A stretch of 64,000 nt of DNA, from assembly GCF_014529945.1 (NCBI RefSeq), contig NZ_JACVFB010000005.1, positions 310,001 to 374,000 of the forward strand. Direction: 5' to 3'. The notes beneath the pieces are model-generated. The model saw nothing but the letters and a program-made list of their open reading frames with translations. It had not been told where the DNA came from and searched no databases. The position numbers were made by a program, and so were the translations under genes. This stretch comes from Chitinophaga varians (GTDB lineage: Bacteria > Bacteroidota > Bacteroidia > Chitinophagales > Chitinophagaceae). Position 1 is the first letter of the stretch. Each line of letters opens with the position of its first letter. Positions 25,101 through 33,026 of this stretch are shown here, piece by piece.

Positions 25101-25869
25101 TAACGTTACTGCGCAGTTTACAATGCCGGATACAATTTGCGTAGGCACAGAATTGCAGCTGGATAATACCACGCTGGGTGGAGACAGTTTCCTGTGGACA
25201 TTTGAAGATAACGGCGAGCAGTCTACCGAACCATATCCGTTACACAAATTCAATGTGCCCGGACTGTGGAAAGTGAAGCTGGTGGCATTGGATGAAAACA
25301 CCTGTAACAAGAAAGACAGCATTACCAAACAGGTACTGGTGGCCGCGCCACCGATTGCTGATTTCGACTTTAATCCTACCAAAGCTACTGAGAATACACC
25401 CGTTACTTTCACCAACCAGACGCAGGGACAAGAACCGCTGCATTTCCTGTGGAACTTCGGTGACGGCGATACGACCTCTGTGCGCAACCCGCAACACCAG
25501 TACCTCAAAACCGGTACTTATAACGTGTGTCTCACGGCTGCTAATCAGGAGGGATGTACCCATACTGTCTGCAAACAGGTGAGTGCTATCGTGGTACCGT
25601 TGTTTGACGTGCCTTCGGCGTTTTCTCCCAACAACGACGGCATAAACGATGTATTTTATGTGAAGTCTTTTGGTGCGACTAAGTTTAACCTCAAGATATT
25701 TAATCGCTGGGGACAGTTGATTTTTGAAAGTTCTGACCCCAGAATAGGCTGGGATGGCCGGTTTAAGGGAGCGGTGCAACCAATGGATGCATATGCCTAC
25801 GTGGTAAGCCTCGAGTTTACAGACGGTACCAAGGCCAATAAGACAGGAAATGTAACCTTGTTAAGATGA
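22165..25869 (+). CDS. T9SS type B cargo protein with SBBP and PKD domains
   Basis: A 1234-residue exported protein. A signal segment (about 20-40, GMMILLLFTGFIARGQ) precedes NFIENKGQWDPQVLFKSDVG, the N-terminal domain commonly paired with SBBP repeats. SBBP beta-propeller-like repeats follow at about 300-750. Four PKD-type domains are marked by WEWHFPDG (near 835), FDLGDGS (926), WTFEDNG (1009) and WNFGDGD (1093). The C-terminal 85 residues (SAFSPNNDGINDVFYV ... GNVTLLR) are the gliding-motility-associated type B sorting domain. It is followed by a SprF-like gene 6 bases later, so the two form a cargo/partner operon. The ligand is unknown. Confidence 0.87.
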   Translation: MYIGFFSIKINLIPLKFTLPSGLIGMMILLLFTGFIARGQQSTNFTPLNFIENKGQWDPQVLFKSDVGTADIWLRKTGFTFMLYNKDDMHDLYEYMHGHGEAADSGAVVVPKNSIAGKAAAAAGSGEPSPGRPRRLPDVRGHAYQVNFIGANENPEIIPEKAQESLSNYFIGNDRSKWASNVKSYQGLLYKSLYPGIDAHVYSDASQLKYDIIVAPGANPDKVQLSYEGAGSMEIKKGQLLVHTTVGDVIEQLPYAYQYVNNQRVSVKVSYRLNGNKVGFKISGEYDPAYPLVIDPVYVFSTVSGSRADNWGFTATYDDAGNFYGGGIVFGAGYPTTTGAYKTAFNGGTFDIGISKFNPNGTRLIYATYIGGDGQEQPHSLFVDKQGNLVISGRTTSANYPYDKVEGTNRGGWDIVVTKLNATGSGLIGSLIIAGSSDDGVNMRENRAGGDWVLLRNYGDDARSEVVIDDAGYIYVAGCTRSGDFPVTAGVFQGTFGGAQDGVVMKINPLCQALVWASYLGGSAEDAAYVIALNKLNTLYVAGGTASSNFTVTPGAIYPAYRGGVCDGFITHITNDGTKILQSTYLGSDDPSADQVYGIQMDKNGFVYAMGTTEGTWPIKLLNPGDYNDNSLQYIVKLQPDLSAFVYSTTFGKRRQLASTPSISPTAFLVDRCENVYVSGWGGGINNSLHYPNSGTFGLPAKNPIQSSTDGMDFYFFVLQRDAAAQLFGSWFGGNGLYEHVDGGTSRFDRNGVIYQGICAWCNVSANGSKPRYPTTPGAYSSTPPQACNYGALKIAFNLDGVKAGIKTLNRRSNFCVPSEITFVDTTRLPAERWEWHFPDGTVVNGKDTIKHTFNQVGTFTVMLVKVDRASCNGADTAYIDVKLGNNEAKFDFDAQRQPPCADLAYIFTSNATPAGAFRDSSFIFDLGDGSKPEYVGPSKFPYTHKFAAPGVYNVSLTLVDSNFCNAPETITKPLRVAVNVTAQFTMPDTICVGTELQLDNTTLGGDSFLWTFEDNGEQSTEPYPLHKFNVPGLWKVKLVALDENTCNKKDSITKQVLVAAPPIADFDFNPTKATENTPVTFTNQTQGQEPLHFLWNFGDGDTTSVRNPQHQYLKTGTYNVCLTAANQEGCTHTVCKQVSAIVVPLFDVPSAFSPNNDGINDVFYVKSFGATKFNLKIFNRWGQLIFESSDPRIGWDGRFKGAVQPMDAYAYVVSLEFTDGTKANKTGNVTLLR

Positions 25870-25875
25870 TGAGTC

Positions 25876-26901
25876 ATGAAGAAGCTGATTGTTAACATCA
25901 CCGCAGGTTGGGTGATTGTAATGTTGATCACGGTAAGCGTGTCCGCCCAGGACCTGCACTTTTCGCAATATTACAATTCACCGTTAACCACCAACCCTGC
26001 TAATACCGGTTTTATCCCCGACGGAAATTTCCGGGTGGGGGCCAATTATCGCGACCAATGGAGCAGTATCCCGGTGCCTTACCGGACCATGTCGGTATAT
26101 GGTGATTTCCAGCTGTTGAGCGACCGGCTCATTTACGGATGGCTGGGCGTAGGCGGCGTTATTCTTCGTGATGTGGCAGGTAGTGGAAACTTGTCCTCTA
26201 CCAAAGGCTATGCCTCTATAGCCTACCATCAGCTGCTGGGCGAAAGCAGCCTGTTGTCAATGGGCTTTCAGGCCGGTTCCGCCGGTAAACGGGTGGATAT
26301 CACCAAGCTGACTTTCGGTGATCAGTGGAACGGGAAATTTTTCGATTCCCAGGTGCCCACAGCAGAACCTTTTACCCAGTCGAGCGTGAATTATTTCGAT
26401 ATGAATGTGGGAATGAATTATGCTTATTTTCCTACAGAAAACCTGTATATCAATACCGGTTTCGCTGTGCAACATATCAATACGCCACGGGAAACTTTCT
26501 ATAACGGCGATAACAAAGTGCCCCGCCGGTATACCGGTTTTCTGAATGCCAGTATCAAAACAAGTGATGTGTTGATCCTCAACCCCAGCGCGTATTACTC
26601 CCGGCAGGCCAGCACCAGCGAGTTGGTGATAGGGTTCAATGCAGCCTACAACCTCTCCGGTGATGGTAATAAACAGGTATCGGGTGGTATTTACTACCGC
26701 GCCAAAGATGCCGCTATGTTTATGGTAGGTTATCAGTTGAGTAATATTAAACTCCAGTTCAGTTACGATGTGACCACTTCTAACCTGGCTGTGTCCAACA
26801 GCAGGAGAGGAGCTTATGAAATAGGCCTGGTTTACAGTGGATTATACTCCAACCGTAGTTTTACAAATGCAAAAAAATCTACTATCTGTCCATCTTTCTA
26901 A
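25876..26901 (+). CDS. PorP/SprF-family T9SS outer-membrane protein (first copy)
   Basis: A 341-residue predicted beta-barrel with signal peptide (1-25, ending SVSAQ). It carries the family opening DLHFSQYYNSPLTTNPANTG ... NYRDQWSSIPVPY and the closing CPSF. SprF in Flavobacterium is needed to export the adhesin SprB. Here the gene sits 6 bases after a type B cargo gene, which suggests a dedicated partner. A second copy is at 40470-41501, next to the other cargo operon. Confidence 0.9.
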   Translation: MKKLIVNITAGWVIVMLITVSVSAQDLHFSQYYNSPLTTNPANTGFIPDGNFRVGANYRDQWSSIPVPYRTMSVYGDFQLLSDRLIYGWLGVGGVILRDVAGSGNLSSTKGYASIAYHQLLGESSLLSMGFQAGSAGKRVDITKLTFGDQWNGKFFDSQVPTAEPFTQSSVNYFDMNVGMNYAYFPTENLYINTGFAVQHINTPRETFYNGDNKVPRRYTGFLNASIKTSDVLILNPSAYYSRQASTSELVIGFNAAYNLSGDGNKQVSGGIYYRAKDAAMFMVGYQLSNIKLQFSYDVTTSNLAVSNSRRGAYEIGLVYSGLYSNRSFTNAKKSTICPSF

Positions 26902-26919
26902 AGAGAAACAGTAAATGGT

Positions 26920-26927
26920 TATTTTTG
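26920..26927 (+). promoter_or_regulatory. -7 promoter box (TATTTTTG) for the beta-barrel gene
   Basis: A TAnnTTTG match 51 bases before the ATG at 26979. It suggests this gene can be transcribed apart from the SprF-like gene upstream. Confidence 0.35.
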
Positions 26928-26978
26928 CCCCGGAAACAAGCTATCACCCCTAACATTAGTTAACATAACAAACCAGGT

Positions 26979-27560
26979 ATGAAACGTTTATTCATAGGTA
27001 TCTGCCTTCTCATTTCCGCCCAGCTGGCGCATGCACAGTATTATAAAACAGACACCAGTGCGCCGCGCGGTTTCGACCGTTCCCGATTGATACTGGGAGG
27101 TTCGCTGGGTATGGTTTTCGGCGATTATACCAATGTGGAGATTTCCCCACTGGTTGGTTACCGCTTCAATGATTACATTGCTGCCGGTATCAACGTAAAC
27201 GCGCAGTACGGGCAATTTAAAAGCTACGATGGTTACGGCTCTGTGGCCCAGCGTGATAAGTACACCATCTTTGGCGGTGGCGTGTGGGGCCGCGTATATC
27301 CTATCCCGATGCTGTTTGTGCATATTCAGCCGGAATATAACCACATCACCCAGAAATCAACCGTGTATTATACAAATCCTAAAAGTGATTTCAGCACCAG
27401 CTACACAGTGCCCAGCCTGTTGGTGGGCGCCGGGTATACCCAGAGCGTAGGTGGCCGGGTAGGTATCGGTATTTCTATCATGTATGATGTCATTCAGGAT
27501 AACCGCTCCCCCTACCGCAATAACCTGATTTACCGTGTAGGCGCCGGTTTGGGCTTCTGA
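26979..27560 (+). CDS. Outer-membrane beta-barrel protein
   Basis: A 193-residue protein with a signal peptide (MKRLFIGICLLISAQLAHAQ). It has alternating amphipathic strands separated by short turns, including YFNDYIAAGI-like segments, and ends in VGAGLGF with a terminal Phe, as outer-membrane barrels do. About eight strands fit the length. Nothing more specific can be recognised. It follows the SprF-like gene by 77 bases. Confidence 0.75.
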   Translation: MKRLFIGICLLISAQLAHAQYYKTDTSAPRGFDRSRLILGGSLGMVFGDYTNVEISPLVGYRFNDYIAAGINVNAQYGQFKSYDGYGSVAQRDKYTIFGGGVWGRVYPIPMLFVHIQPEYNHITQKSTVYYTNPKSDFSTSYTVPSLLVGAGYTQSVGGRVGIGISIMYDVIQDNRSPYRNNLIYRVGAGLGF

Positions 27561-27586
27561 TCTGCCCCCGAAAATATTTTTATATG

Positions 27587-27618
27587 ACCCGTCTGGCAAT
27601 GGTCGGACGGGTTTTTTT
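27587..27618 (+). terminator. Intrinsic terminator after the beta-barrel gene
   Basis: ACCCGTC (27587-27593) pairs with GACGGGT (27606-27612) and is followed by a run of seven T. Confidence 0.85.
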
Positions 27619-27685
27619 ATGTCTCCCCATGTTACCTCCTTGTTAAATTTGTTTATAAATGCTAAACTTATTTTTACAACTTTTA

Positions 27686-27693
27686 TACCTTTG
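27686..27693 (+). promoter_or_regulatory. -7 promoter box (TACCTTTG) for the HAD gene
   Basis: A perfect TAnnTTTG match ending 20 bases before the ATG at 27714. No clear -33 element is seen. Confidence 0.4.
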
Positions 27694-27713
27694 TTCCATC
27701 AATTTTTAAAGAG

Positions 27714-28391
27714 ATGGAGATTAAATTAGCTGTTTTTGATATTGCGGGCACCACGCTGCACGACGAGGCCAATGTGGCCAAAGTATTGCAAAAGGCCATT
27801 CAACTGGCCGGTGTGCATGTATCCCTGGAAGAAGTCAACGAAGTAATGGGGTATGCCAAACCTTATGCGATCCGTTATTTGCTGCAACAGAAGAACGATG
27901 CGCGGTATGCAGACCATGATTTTATCAACGAATTGCACACCCGGTTTGTGGAAGACATGAAAGCGCACTATGCTACAGATACCTCCGTGAGGGAGAAGCA
28001 GGGCGTATCCGCGGTGTTCGCAGCATTGCGGCAGAAAGGGATTAAAATAGCGCTGGACACCGGTTTCGACCGTGACATTACCAATGTGATCCTCCAAAGG
28101 ACCGGCTGGCAGCAGCAGGGCCTGATCGATGCGGTAACCACCAGTGATGAGGTGCCTTATGGCCGTCCTTATCCTTATATGATTTATCGGATCATGGAAA
28201 CGCTGGAAGTGCGTAGCATCGCAGAAGTGATGAAAGTGGGCGATACTATCTCTGATCTGGAAGAAGGTACCAATGCAGGTTGCCGTTATGTGGTAGGGGT
28301 TACTACCGGCGCTTATAGCAAAGAAGAGCTGGAGAAAGGTCCGCATACCCACCTGGTAGCTTCTCTCGATGAACTGTTATCTATTTTATAA
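27714..28391 (+). CDS. Phosphonatase-like HAD hydrolase
   Basis: A 225-residue HAD-superfamily protein with the nucleophile D9 in VFDIAGTT, ALDTGFDRD in the middle and KVGDTISDLEEG near 225-235 of the family alignment. The cap segment VMGYAKPYAIRYL places a Lys (K49) where phosphonoacetaldehyde hydrolase (PhnX) has its Schiff-base Lys. This resembles the PhnX-like group often found beside the FAD oxidoreductase that follows here 20 bases later. A role in cleaving a C-P bond or a related phosphoester is inferred; the substrate is unknown. Confidence 0.82.
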   Translation: MEIKLAVFDIAGTTLHDEANVAKVLQKAIQLAGVHVSLEEVNEVMGYAKPYAIRYLLQQKNDARYADHDFINELHTRFVEDMKAHYATDTSVREKQGVSAVFAALRQKGIKIALDTGFDRDITNVILQRTGWQQQGLIDAVTTSDEVPYGRPYPYMIYRIMETLEVRSIAEVMKVGDTISDLEEGTNAGCRYVVGVTTGAYSKEELEKGPHTHLVASLDELLSIL

Positions 28392-28411
28392 ACTCTTGCT
28401 CAATAGCGATC

Positions 28412-29542
28412 ATGCAACAACAACAAGCGGATGTAGCGGTAGTAGGCGCCGGCATCGTAGGACTGGCCATGGCGTACAAACTGGCGTCCAAAGGGAAAAA
28501 AGTAGTTTTATTTGAAAGAAACAGCAGGGCCATCAGCGCTTCCATCCGCAATTTCGGACTGGTATGGCCTATCGGTCAACGAGCAGGCAAAATGTACCAG
28601 CGTGCGATGCATAGCCGTAGCGTATGGAAAGAACTGGCGGCAGCTACAGGGCTGCAGTGCCAGGAAACCGGTTCCCTGCACCTGGTGTATGAAAAAGATG
28701 AACTGGCCGTACTGGAAGAGTTTGCAGCGGCAGCACCCGCCAATGGCTTTGACTGTCAGCTGATAGCACCGGAAAATATCGGTCAATATACCCGGGCCAT
28801 CAAAACGGAAGGCTTGCAGGGCGCACTCTGGAGCCCTACGGAGATGACGGTTAACCCGCGGCAGGCCAGTGCTGCCATCGCGCGACACCTCGAAGAGCAA
28901 ATGAACGTCACCGTGCGTTTTAATACAGCCGTTAACGGTATCAGCATGCCTTATATCGAAACCAAAGATGAAAAGTGGAAGGTAGACCAGGTATATGTTT
29001 GCAGCGGAGCCGATTTTGAAACACTGTATCCCGCAGCATATGCGGCGGCGCCACTCACCAAGTGCAAACTGCAAATGATGCGCACCATCCCGCAGCCGGG
29101 CAACTGGCAGCTGGGGCCCGCATTGTGTGCTGGCCTTACATTGGCCCACTACGCTTCTTTCAATGACTGTGCTGCACTGGTACCGCTGAAACAACGGTTC
29201 GCAGAAGAGATGCCGGAGTATGTAAAATGGGGCATCCACCTGCTGATTTCCCAGAACGGTGCCGGTGAACTGACCATCGGTGATTCACATGAATATGGTC
29301 CGGACTTCGAACCATTTGATAAAGCATTTATCAATGACCTCATCCTGAAGTACATGCACACCTTCCTGGAGGCGCCTGCTTACACTATTCAGGAGCAATG
29401 GCACGGGATTTATCCTAAACTGACTAATGGTGGCACAGAACTGATACTGACCCCTGAAAAGGACGTTACTATCGTGAATGCCCTCAGCGGAGCTGGTATG
29501 ACGCTGTCATTCGGCCTGGCAGAGGAGCTGACGAGCATTTAG
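28412..29542 (+). CDS. FAD-dependent oxidoreductase (DAO family, phosphonate-associated type)
   Basis: A 376-residue protein of the D-amino-acid-oxidase fold. The dinucleotide-binding motif VVGAGIVGLAMAYKLA is at about 10-25 with VVLFER after it. SIRNFGLVWPIGQ, TEMTVNPRQAS and a C-terminal NALSGAGMTLSFGLAEE complete the fold. The HAD neighbour and operon point to the family linked with aminophosphonate catabolism. Oxidation of an amine such as an N-methyl aminophosphonate is a reasonable guess, but nothing in the sequence fixes it. No phnW or phnX proper is nearby. Confidence 0.82.
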   Translation: MQQQQADVAVVGAGIVGLAMAYKLASKGKKVVLFERNSRAISASIRNFGLVWPIGQRAGKMYQRAMHSRSVWKELAAATGLQCQETGSLHLVYEKDELAVLEEFAAAAPANGFDCQLIAPENIGQYTRAIKTEGLQGALWSPTEMTVNPRQASAAIARHLEEQMNVTVRFNTAVNGISMPYIETKDEKWKVDQVYVCSGADFETLYPAAYAAAPLTKCKLQMMRTIPQPGNWQLGPALCAGLTLAHYASFNDCAALVPLKQRFAEEMPEYVKWGIHLLISQNGAGELTIGDSHEYGPDFEPFDKAFINDLILKYMHTFLEAPAYTIQEQWHGIYPKLTNGGTELILTPEKDVTIVNALSGAGMTLSFGLAEELTSI

Positions 29543-29668
29543 ATATTTTGATATGTAAATATTTAAAAAGGGAGAACTATTTCGTATAGGCGAAATAGTT
29601 CTCCCTTTTTAAATATCTAAAACAGCCTAAACCAAATATCTAAATATCAAAATAACAAAATCCCAAAA
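29543..29668. repeat. Family B element with 26-base perfect stem
   Basis: GATATTTTGATATG words on the left and CCAAATATCTAAATATC words on the right flank perfectly paired arms 29559-29584 and 29591-29616 around the loop TATAGG. The stem carries A- and T-runs on both sides, so it would terminate transcription of the oxidoreductase gene, whose stop overlaps the element's first word. Confidence 0.75.
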
Positions 29669-29981
29669 TGATTAGGATTTTGTACGAATTATTAATAAAT
29701 TAAATGCAGATCAAACGTTATGAAAACAATGCCACGACGATGGCCTTATATTGTGCTGAAACTTATTCACCATATTGTATCACCCAACTTTAGCAACGTT
29801 TCTGCAGCCAGGTTTTAACAACATGGCTGCATGTTCATAACGTGTTAAATGTAAAGCGGGTTTCTTTTAAGTTACCTGCTTTTATTACTTTATATGCCAA
29901 AAAGCCAATAATTCTATAAATTACAGGGTGTCCCTGCCCGTAAGTAGAGGATCGCATTTTTTTACAAAAAAAAGCATCGGC
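29669..29981. other. Spacer with long-range inverted repeat upstream of the LOG gene
   Basis: No gene is seen. ACGTTATGAA (29715-29724) is the inverse complement of TTCATAACGT (29834-29843). Inside, TGCAGCCA (29803-29810) pairs with TGGCTGCA (29824-29831) around a 13-base loop. The region could be a structured leader or an operator pair. No known riboswitch pattern is recognised. Confidence 0.4.
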
Positions 29982-30680
29982 ATGAATGGTAATTTAAAAA
30001 ACCTCAAGGAAAGAGACTGGACAGAAACAAGAGCGCATTCCAGCTGGCAGATATTCAAGATCATGGCGGAATTCGTAGAAGGCTTTGAATCACTTGCTAA
30101 AATAGGCCCCTGTATATCTATATTCGGATCTGCCCGCACCAAGCAGGGCAACCGTTACTACGAACTGGCACAGGAAATTGCACGCAGACTGGCAGAAGAA
30201 GGTTTTGGTATTATTACCGGCGGCGGTCCAGGTGTGATGGAAGCGGCCAATAAGGGTGCACAGGCTGCACATGGAAAATCTGTAGGTGCCAATATTACCC
30301 TGCCACACGAGCAGAACCCCAACGACTTTATTGATCCTGATAAACGGCTCAACTTCGATTATTTCTTCGTTCGTAAAGTAATGTTCACCAAATATTCCCA
30401 GGGATTTGTGATGATGCCTGGCGGGTTCGGCACCATGGATGAATTTTTTGAAGTGGCCACCCTGATCCAGACCAAGAAGATGGAAGAAACCCCCATGGTA
30501 CTCGTAGGCCGCGAATACTGGAGCGGTCTGCTGGAATGGATACGTACCGTCATGATGGAAAAGGAAAGCAATATTAACCCGCAGGACCTTGGCCTGTTAA
30601 AGCTTTTCGATACTGCCGACGAAGTAGTGGAATATTTCCGCGTGTTTTACACTACCAATAAACTCAGACCTAACTTTTAA
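29982..30680 (+). CDS. LOG family protein (lysine decarboxylase-like fold)
   Basis: Members of this Rossmann-like family cleave nucleotide 5'-monophosphates to base and ribose phosphate, the best known being cytokinin riboside monophosphates. The signature PGGFGTMDEFFE is present along with IFGSARTKQGN and TGGGPGVMEAANKGA. The chosen start is the ATG at 29982 (MNGNLKNLKERDW, 232 residues). An in-frame GTG at 29928 would add 18 unlikely residues. The physiological substrate is not known from sequence. Confidence 0.87.
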   Translation: MNGNLKNLKERDWTETRAHSSWQIFKIMAEFVEGFESLAKIGPCISIFGSARTKQGNRYYELAQEIARRLAEEGFGIITGGGPGVMEAANKGAQAAHGKSVGANITLPHEQNPNDFIDPDKRLNFDYFFVRKVMFTKYSQGFVMMPGGFGTMDEFFEVATLIQTKKMEETPMVLVGREYWSGLLEWIRTVMMEKESNINPQDLGLLKLFDTADEVVEYFRVFYTTNKLRPNF

Positions 30681-30712
30681 TACGGCCGCGCCCGTCTGGC
30701 GCGGATATACCT

Positions 30713-30746
30713 GCCCGTTAGCCGGAAGAATAAATTCCGGCCGGGC
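30713..30746 (+). terminator. GC-rich hairpin after the LOG gene
   Basis: GCCGGAA (30721-30727) pairs with TTCCGGC (30735-30741), and GCCCG/CGGGC extends the stem. No T-run follows, so termination is uncertain. Confidence 0.4.
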
Positions 30747-30786
30747 AACGTTATGTTGATGGGTGTCGCCGCAACCGGTTTTTTCA

Positions 30787-30794
30787 TAGCTTTG
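30787..30794 (+). promoter_or_regulatory. -7 promoter box (TAGCTTTG) for the O-methyltransferase
   Basis: A perfect TAnnTTTG match ending 14 bases before the ATG at 30809, predicting a very short leader. Confidence 0.4.
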
Positions 30795-30808
30795 CAGAAA
30801 TTTTATAT

Positions 30809-31447
30809 ATGGAGCTCATACCGGCAGTTGAGGCATATGCTGAGAAATACACCAGCCCGGAAAATCCGCTGTTGTACAAGTTGAACCGTGAAACGCATCT
30901 GAAAGTGGAATTGCCGCATATGTTAAGTGGCCATGTACAGGGAAAATTCCTGGAAATGGTCAGCCGTATGTTGCAGCCCCGCCGGATACTGGAACTGGGC
31001 ACGTATACAGGATATTCCGCCATCTGCCTGGCAGCAGGCCTGCCCGATGACGGTATATTACATACCATCGATATTAACGAAGAACTGGAAACCCTTTGTC
31101 ATCAATATTTTGAGGCATCCGGGTATGCTGATAAAATAAAAATGCACATCGGAAAAGCAGCCGAAGTGATGACATCACTGGATGAAGTGTTTGATTTAGT
31201 GTTTATTGATGCTGATAAAGCCGGTTACGTGCATTATTACGATCTGGTTTGGGAAAAACTGCGCCCCGGCGGATTTATTCTGGCTGACAATGTATTGTAC
31301 CACGGACAGGTACTACAGCCGGAAAATGAGCAGGGTAGCCAGGCTAAAGCCATGGTCAGATTTTGTGAGAAAGTGCTGGCAGACGACCGCGCAGAACAGG
31401 TGTTACTCACCATCCGCGACGGTATCCTGCTGATCAGGAAGAAATAA
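30809..31447 (+). CDS. O-methyltransferase (COMT-like, family 3)
   Basis: A SAM-dependent methyltransferase of 212 residues. It has LELGTYTGYSAICLA as SAM loop I, HTIDINEELE, the metal/substrate segment LVFIDADKAGYVHYYDL with the DADK motif, and LADNVLYHGQV. This is the cation-dependent catechol/caffeoyl-CoA type. The acceptor is unknown. The next gene starts 39 bases downstream. Confidence 0.87.
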   Translation: MELIPAVEAYAEKYTSPENPLLYKLNRETHLKVELPHMLSGHVQGKFLEMVSRMLQPRRILELGTYTGYSAICLAAGLPDDGILHTIDINEELETLCHQYFEASGYADKIKMHIGKAAEVMTSLDEVFDLVFIDADKAGYVHYYDLVWEKLRPGGFILADNVLYHGQVLQPENEQGSQAKAMVRFCEKVLADDRAEQVLLTIRDGILLIRKK

Positions 31448-31486
31448 ACCAGCACCTACACCCATGCCCATTAAATTCGATTATAC

Positions 31487-32974
31487 ATGCAAGTAAGAAA
31501 ATTTTTGTTGGTAGTCAGTTTTCTTATTGGCTGCATGCCTCTGCTGAAGGCACAAAAAATGACGACCCAGCAATACATCGCTACTTACAAGAGTATTGCT
31601 GTGGAGGAAATGCGCCGCACAGGCGTGCCCGCAGCCATCAAACTGGCGCAGGGCATCGTGGAAACCCAATCCGGCAACGGGACCCTCTGTTTACAATCCA
31701 ACAACCACTTCGGTATCAAATGTAAAAATACCTGGACCGGCAAAACCATCCGCTACGATGATGATGCCGCACAGGAATGTTTCCGCGTATATGATAATGC
31801 CAGGGATTCGTACCGTGACCACTCCGACTTCCTGCGTAGCAATCCACGCTACGCTTTCCTGTTCCAGTTTGATGGTGATGACTATAAATCCTGGGCTTTC
31901 GGACTGAAACAGGCAGGATACGCCACCAATAAAACCTATCCACAGCAGCTGATCAAGGTAATTGAAGATTACAACCTGCAGCAATACACGCTGATCGCGA
32001 TGGGTAAGGCCGCTCCCGAACAGGAGTACAATGAGGAAAAACCGCCTGTGTACGCGGGCAACAACGGTCGCCCGGATAACCGCCCAACACCTTCCAGGCC
32101 CCAGCCCGGCGGCGGTAAACCCACAGCTGGCAATTATCCCAAAGGCGTGTTTGAAATCAATGGTCGCCGCGTAGTATTTGTGAAAGCCGGTACCTCTCTG
32201 ATACAACTGGCCAGCAAACATGATATCCGACTGAGCAAACTGGTTCGCTTTAACGATCTTGATAATGACAACCCTCCCCGTAAAGACATGTTTATCTTCC
32301 TGCAGAAGAAAGGTAAAAGAGGTAGTAAGGAATTCCATCAGGTAGGCAATGGAGAAACCATGCACGATGTTGCACAGGCAGAAGGTATCCGGTTAAGATG
32401 GCTGCGCCGCCGTAATAAAATGCATGAAGGGGAAGAACCCGCTGCCGGTCAGCGCCTCGCGCTCGAAGGTTTTGCCTCCGGCACCCCTGCACTGGCAAAA
32501 AATACCCGCATTGTGAGAGAAGAAGACCAGGAGCCACCAGAAGATTTCTCTCCCCGCAAAGAAATTGAAAAAGTAAAGGAAGAAGTGGCCAAATCCACTG
32601 GCGGCGCGACTGCTGTGCCGGAATCACAGCCAGCCCGCCCACAGCAGGGCGGCGTTCCTGCCGGTATGGTGGACGACCTGAAGAAAGTAGGCGACGTGGG
32701 TGGCAATGGTACCGCCAAAAACACGACACCAGCGCCCCAACCTCCGGTATATAAGCCCGCTCCTGCTCCTGCTCCGGCCACACAGCCTCCTGTCTATAAA
32801 CCGGCACCCCCGGCATCAGCCGGCACGGGCGCCAGATACCACGAAGTACAGCCAAAAGAAACACTGTACGGTATCTCTAAAATGTACAACAAGTCTGTAA
32901 CCCAGTTACAGGAATGGAATAATTTGCAGGGCTTCGATATCAAAATTGGACAGCGCCTGTTGGTGAATAAATAA
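31487..32974 (+). CDS. Glucosaminidase with LysM domains
   Basis: A secreted peptidoglycan hydrolase of 495 residues. A signal peptide (about 1-23) precedes an FlgJ-type N-acetylglucosaminidase domain (about 27-175). Its catalytic Glu is probably E59 in LAQGIVETQSGNG, followed by SNNHFGIKC. Two LysM-like modules follow (about 220-275 and 284-328). A low-complexity Pro/Ala linker carries PPVYKPAP twice, and a clear LysM closes the protein (about 450-493, ETLYGISKMYNKSVTQL). It likely acts in cell-wall remodelling or daughter-cell separation. Confidence 0.88.
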   Translation: MQVRKFLLVVSFLIGCMPLLKAQKMTTQQYIATYKSIAVEEMRRTGVPAAIKLAQGIVETQSGNGTLCLQSNNHFGIKCKNTWTGKTIRYDDDAAQECFRVYDNARDSYRDHSDFLRSNPRYAFLFQFDGDDYKSWAFGLKQAGYATNKTYPQQLIKVIEDYNLQQYTLIAMGKAAPEQEYNEEKPPVYAGNNGRPDNRPTPSRPQPGGGKPTAGNYPKGVFEINGRRVVFVKAGTSLIQLASKHDIRLSKLVRFNDLDNDNPPRKDMFIFLQKKGKRGSKEFHQVGNGETMHDVAQAEGIRLRWLRRRNKMHEGEEPAAGQRLALEGFASGTPALAKNTRIVREEDQEPPEDFSPRKEIEKVKEEVAKSTGGATAVPESQPARPQQGGVPAGMVDDLKKVGDVGGNGTAKNTTPAPQPPVYKPAPAPAPATQPPVYKPAPPASAGTGARYHEVQPKETLYGISKMYNKSVTQLQEWNNLQGFDIKIGQRLLVNK

Positions 32975-33026
32975 GCAGTAATCCTTTTCGGCTTATTATT
33001 GTTAAATATGGAAATGAAGTAGTATT

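Noticed and set aside
29669..29981. tRNA or known riboswitch in the gap before the LOG gene
   Set aside because: No cloverleaf, T-loop (GTTCRANNC) or known aptamer core could be placed. Only the inverted repeats stand out.
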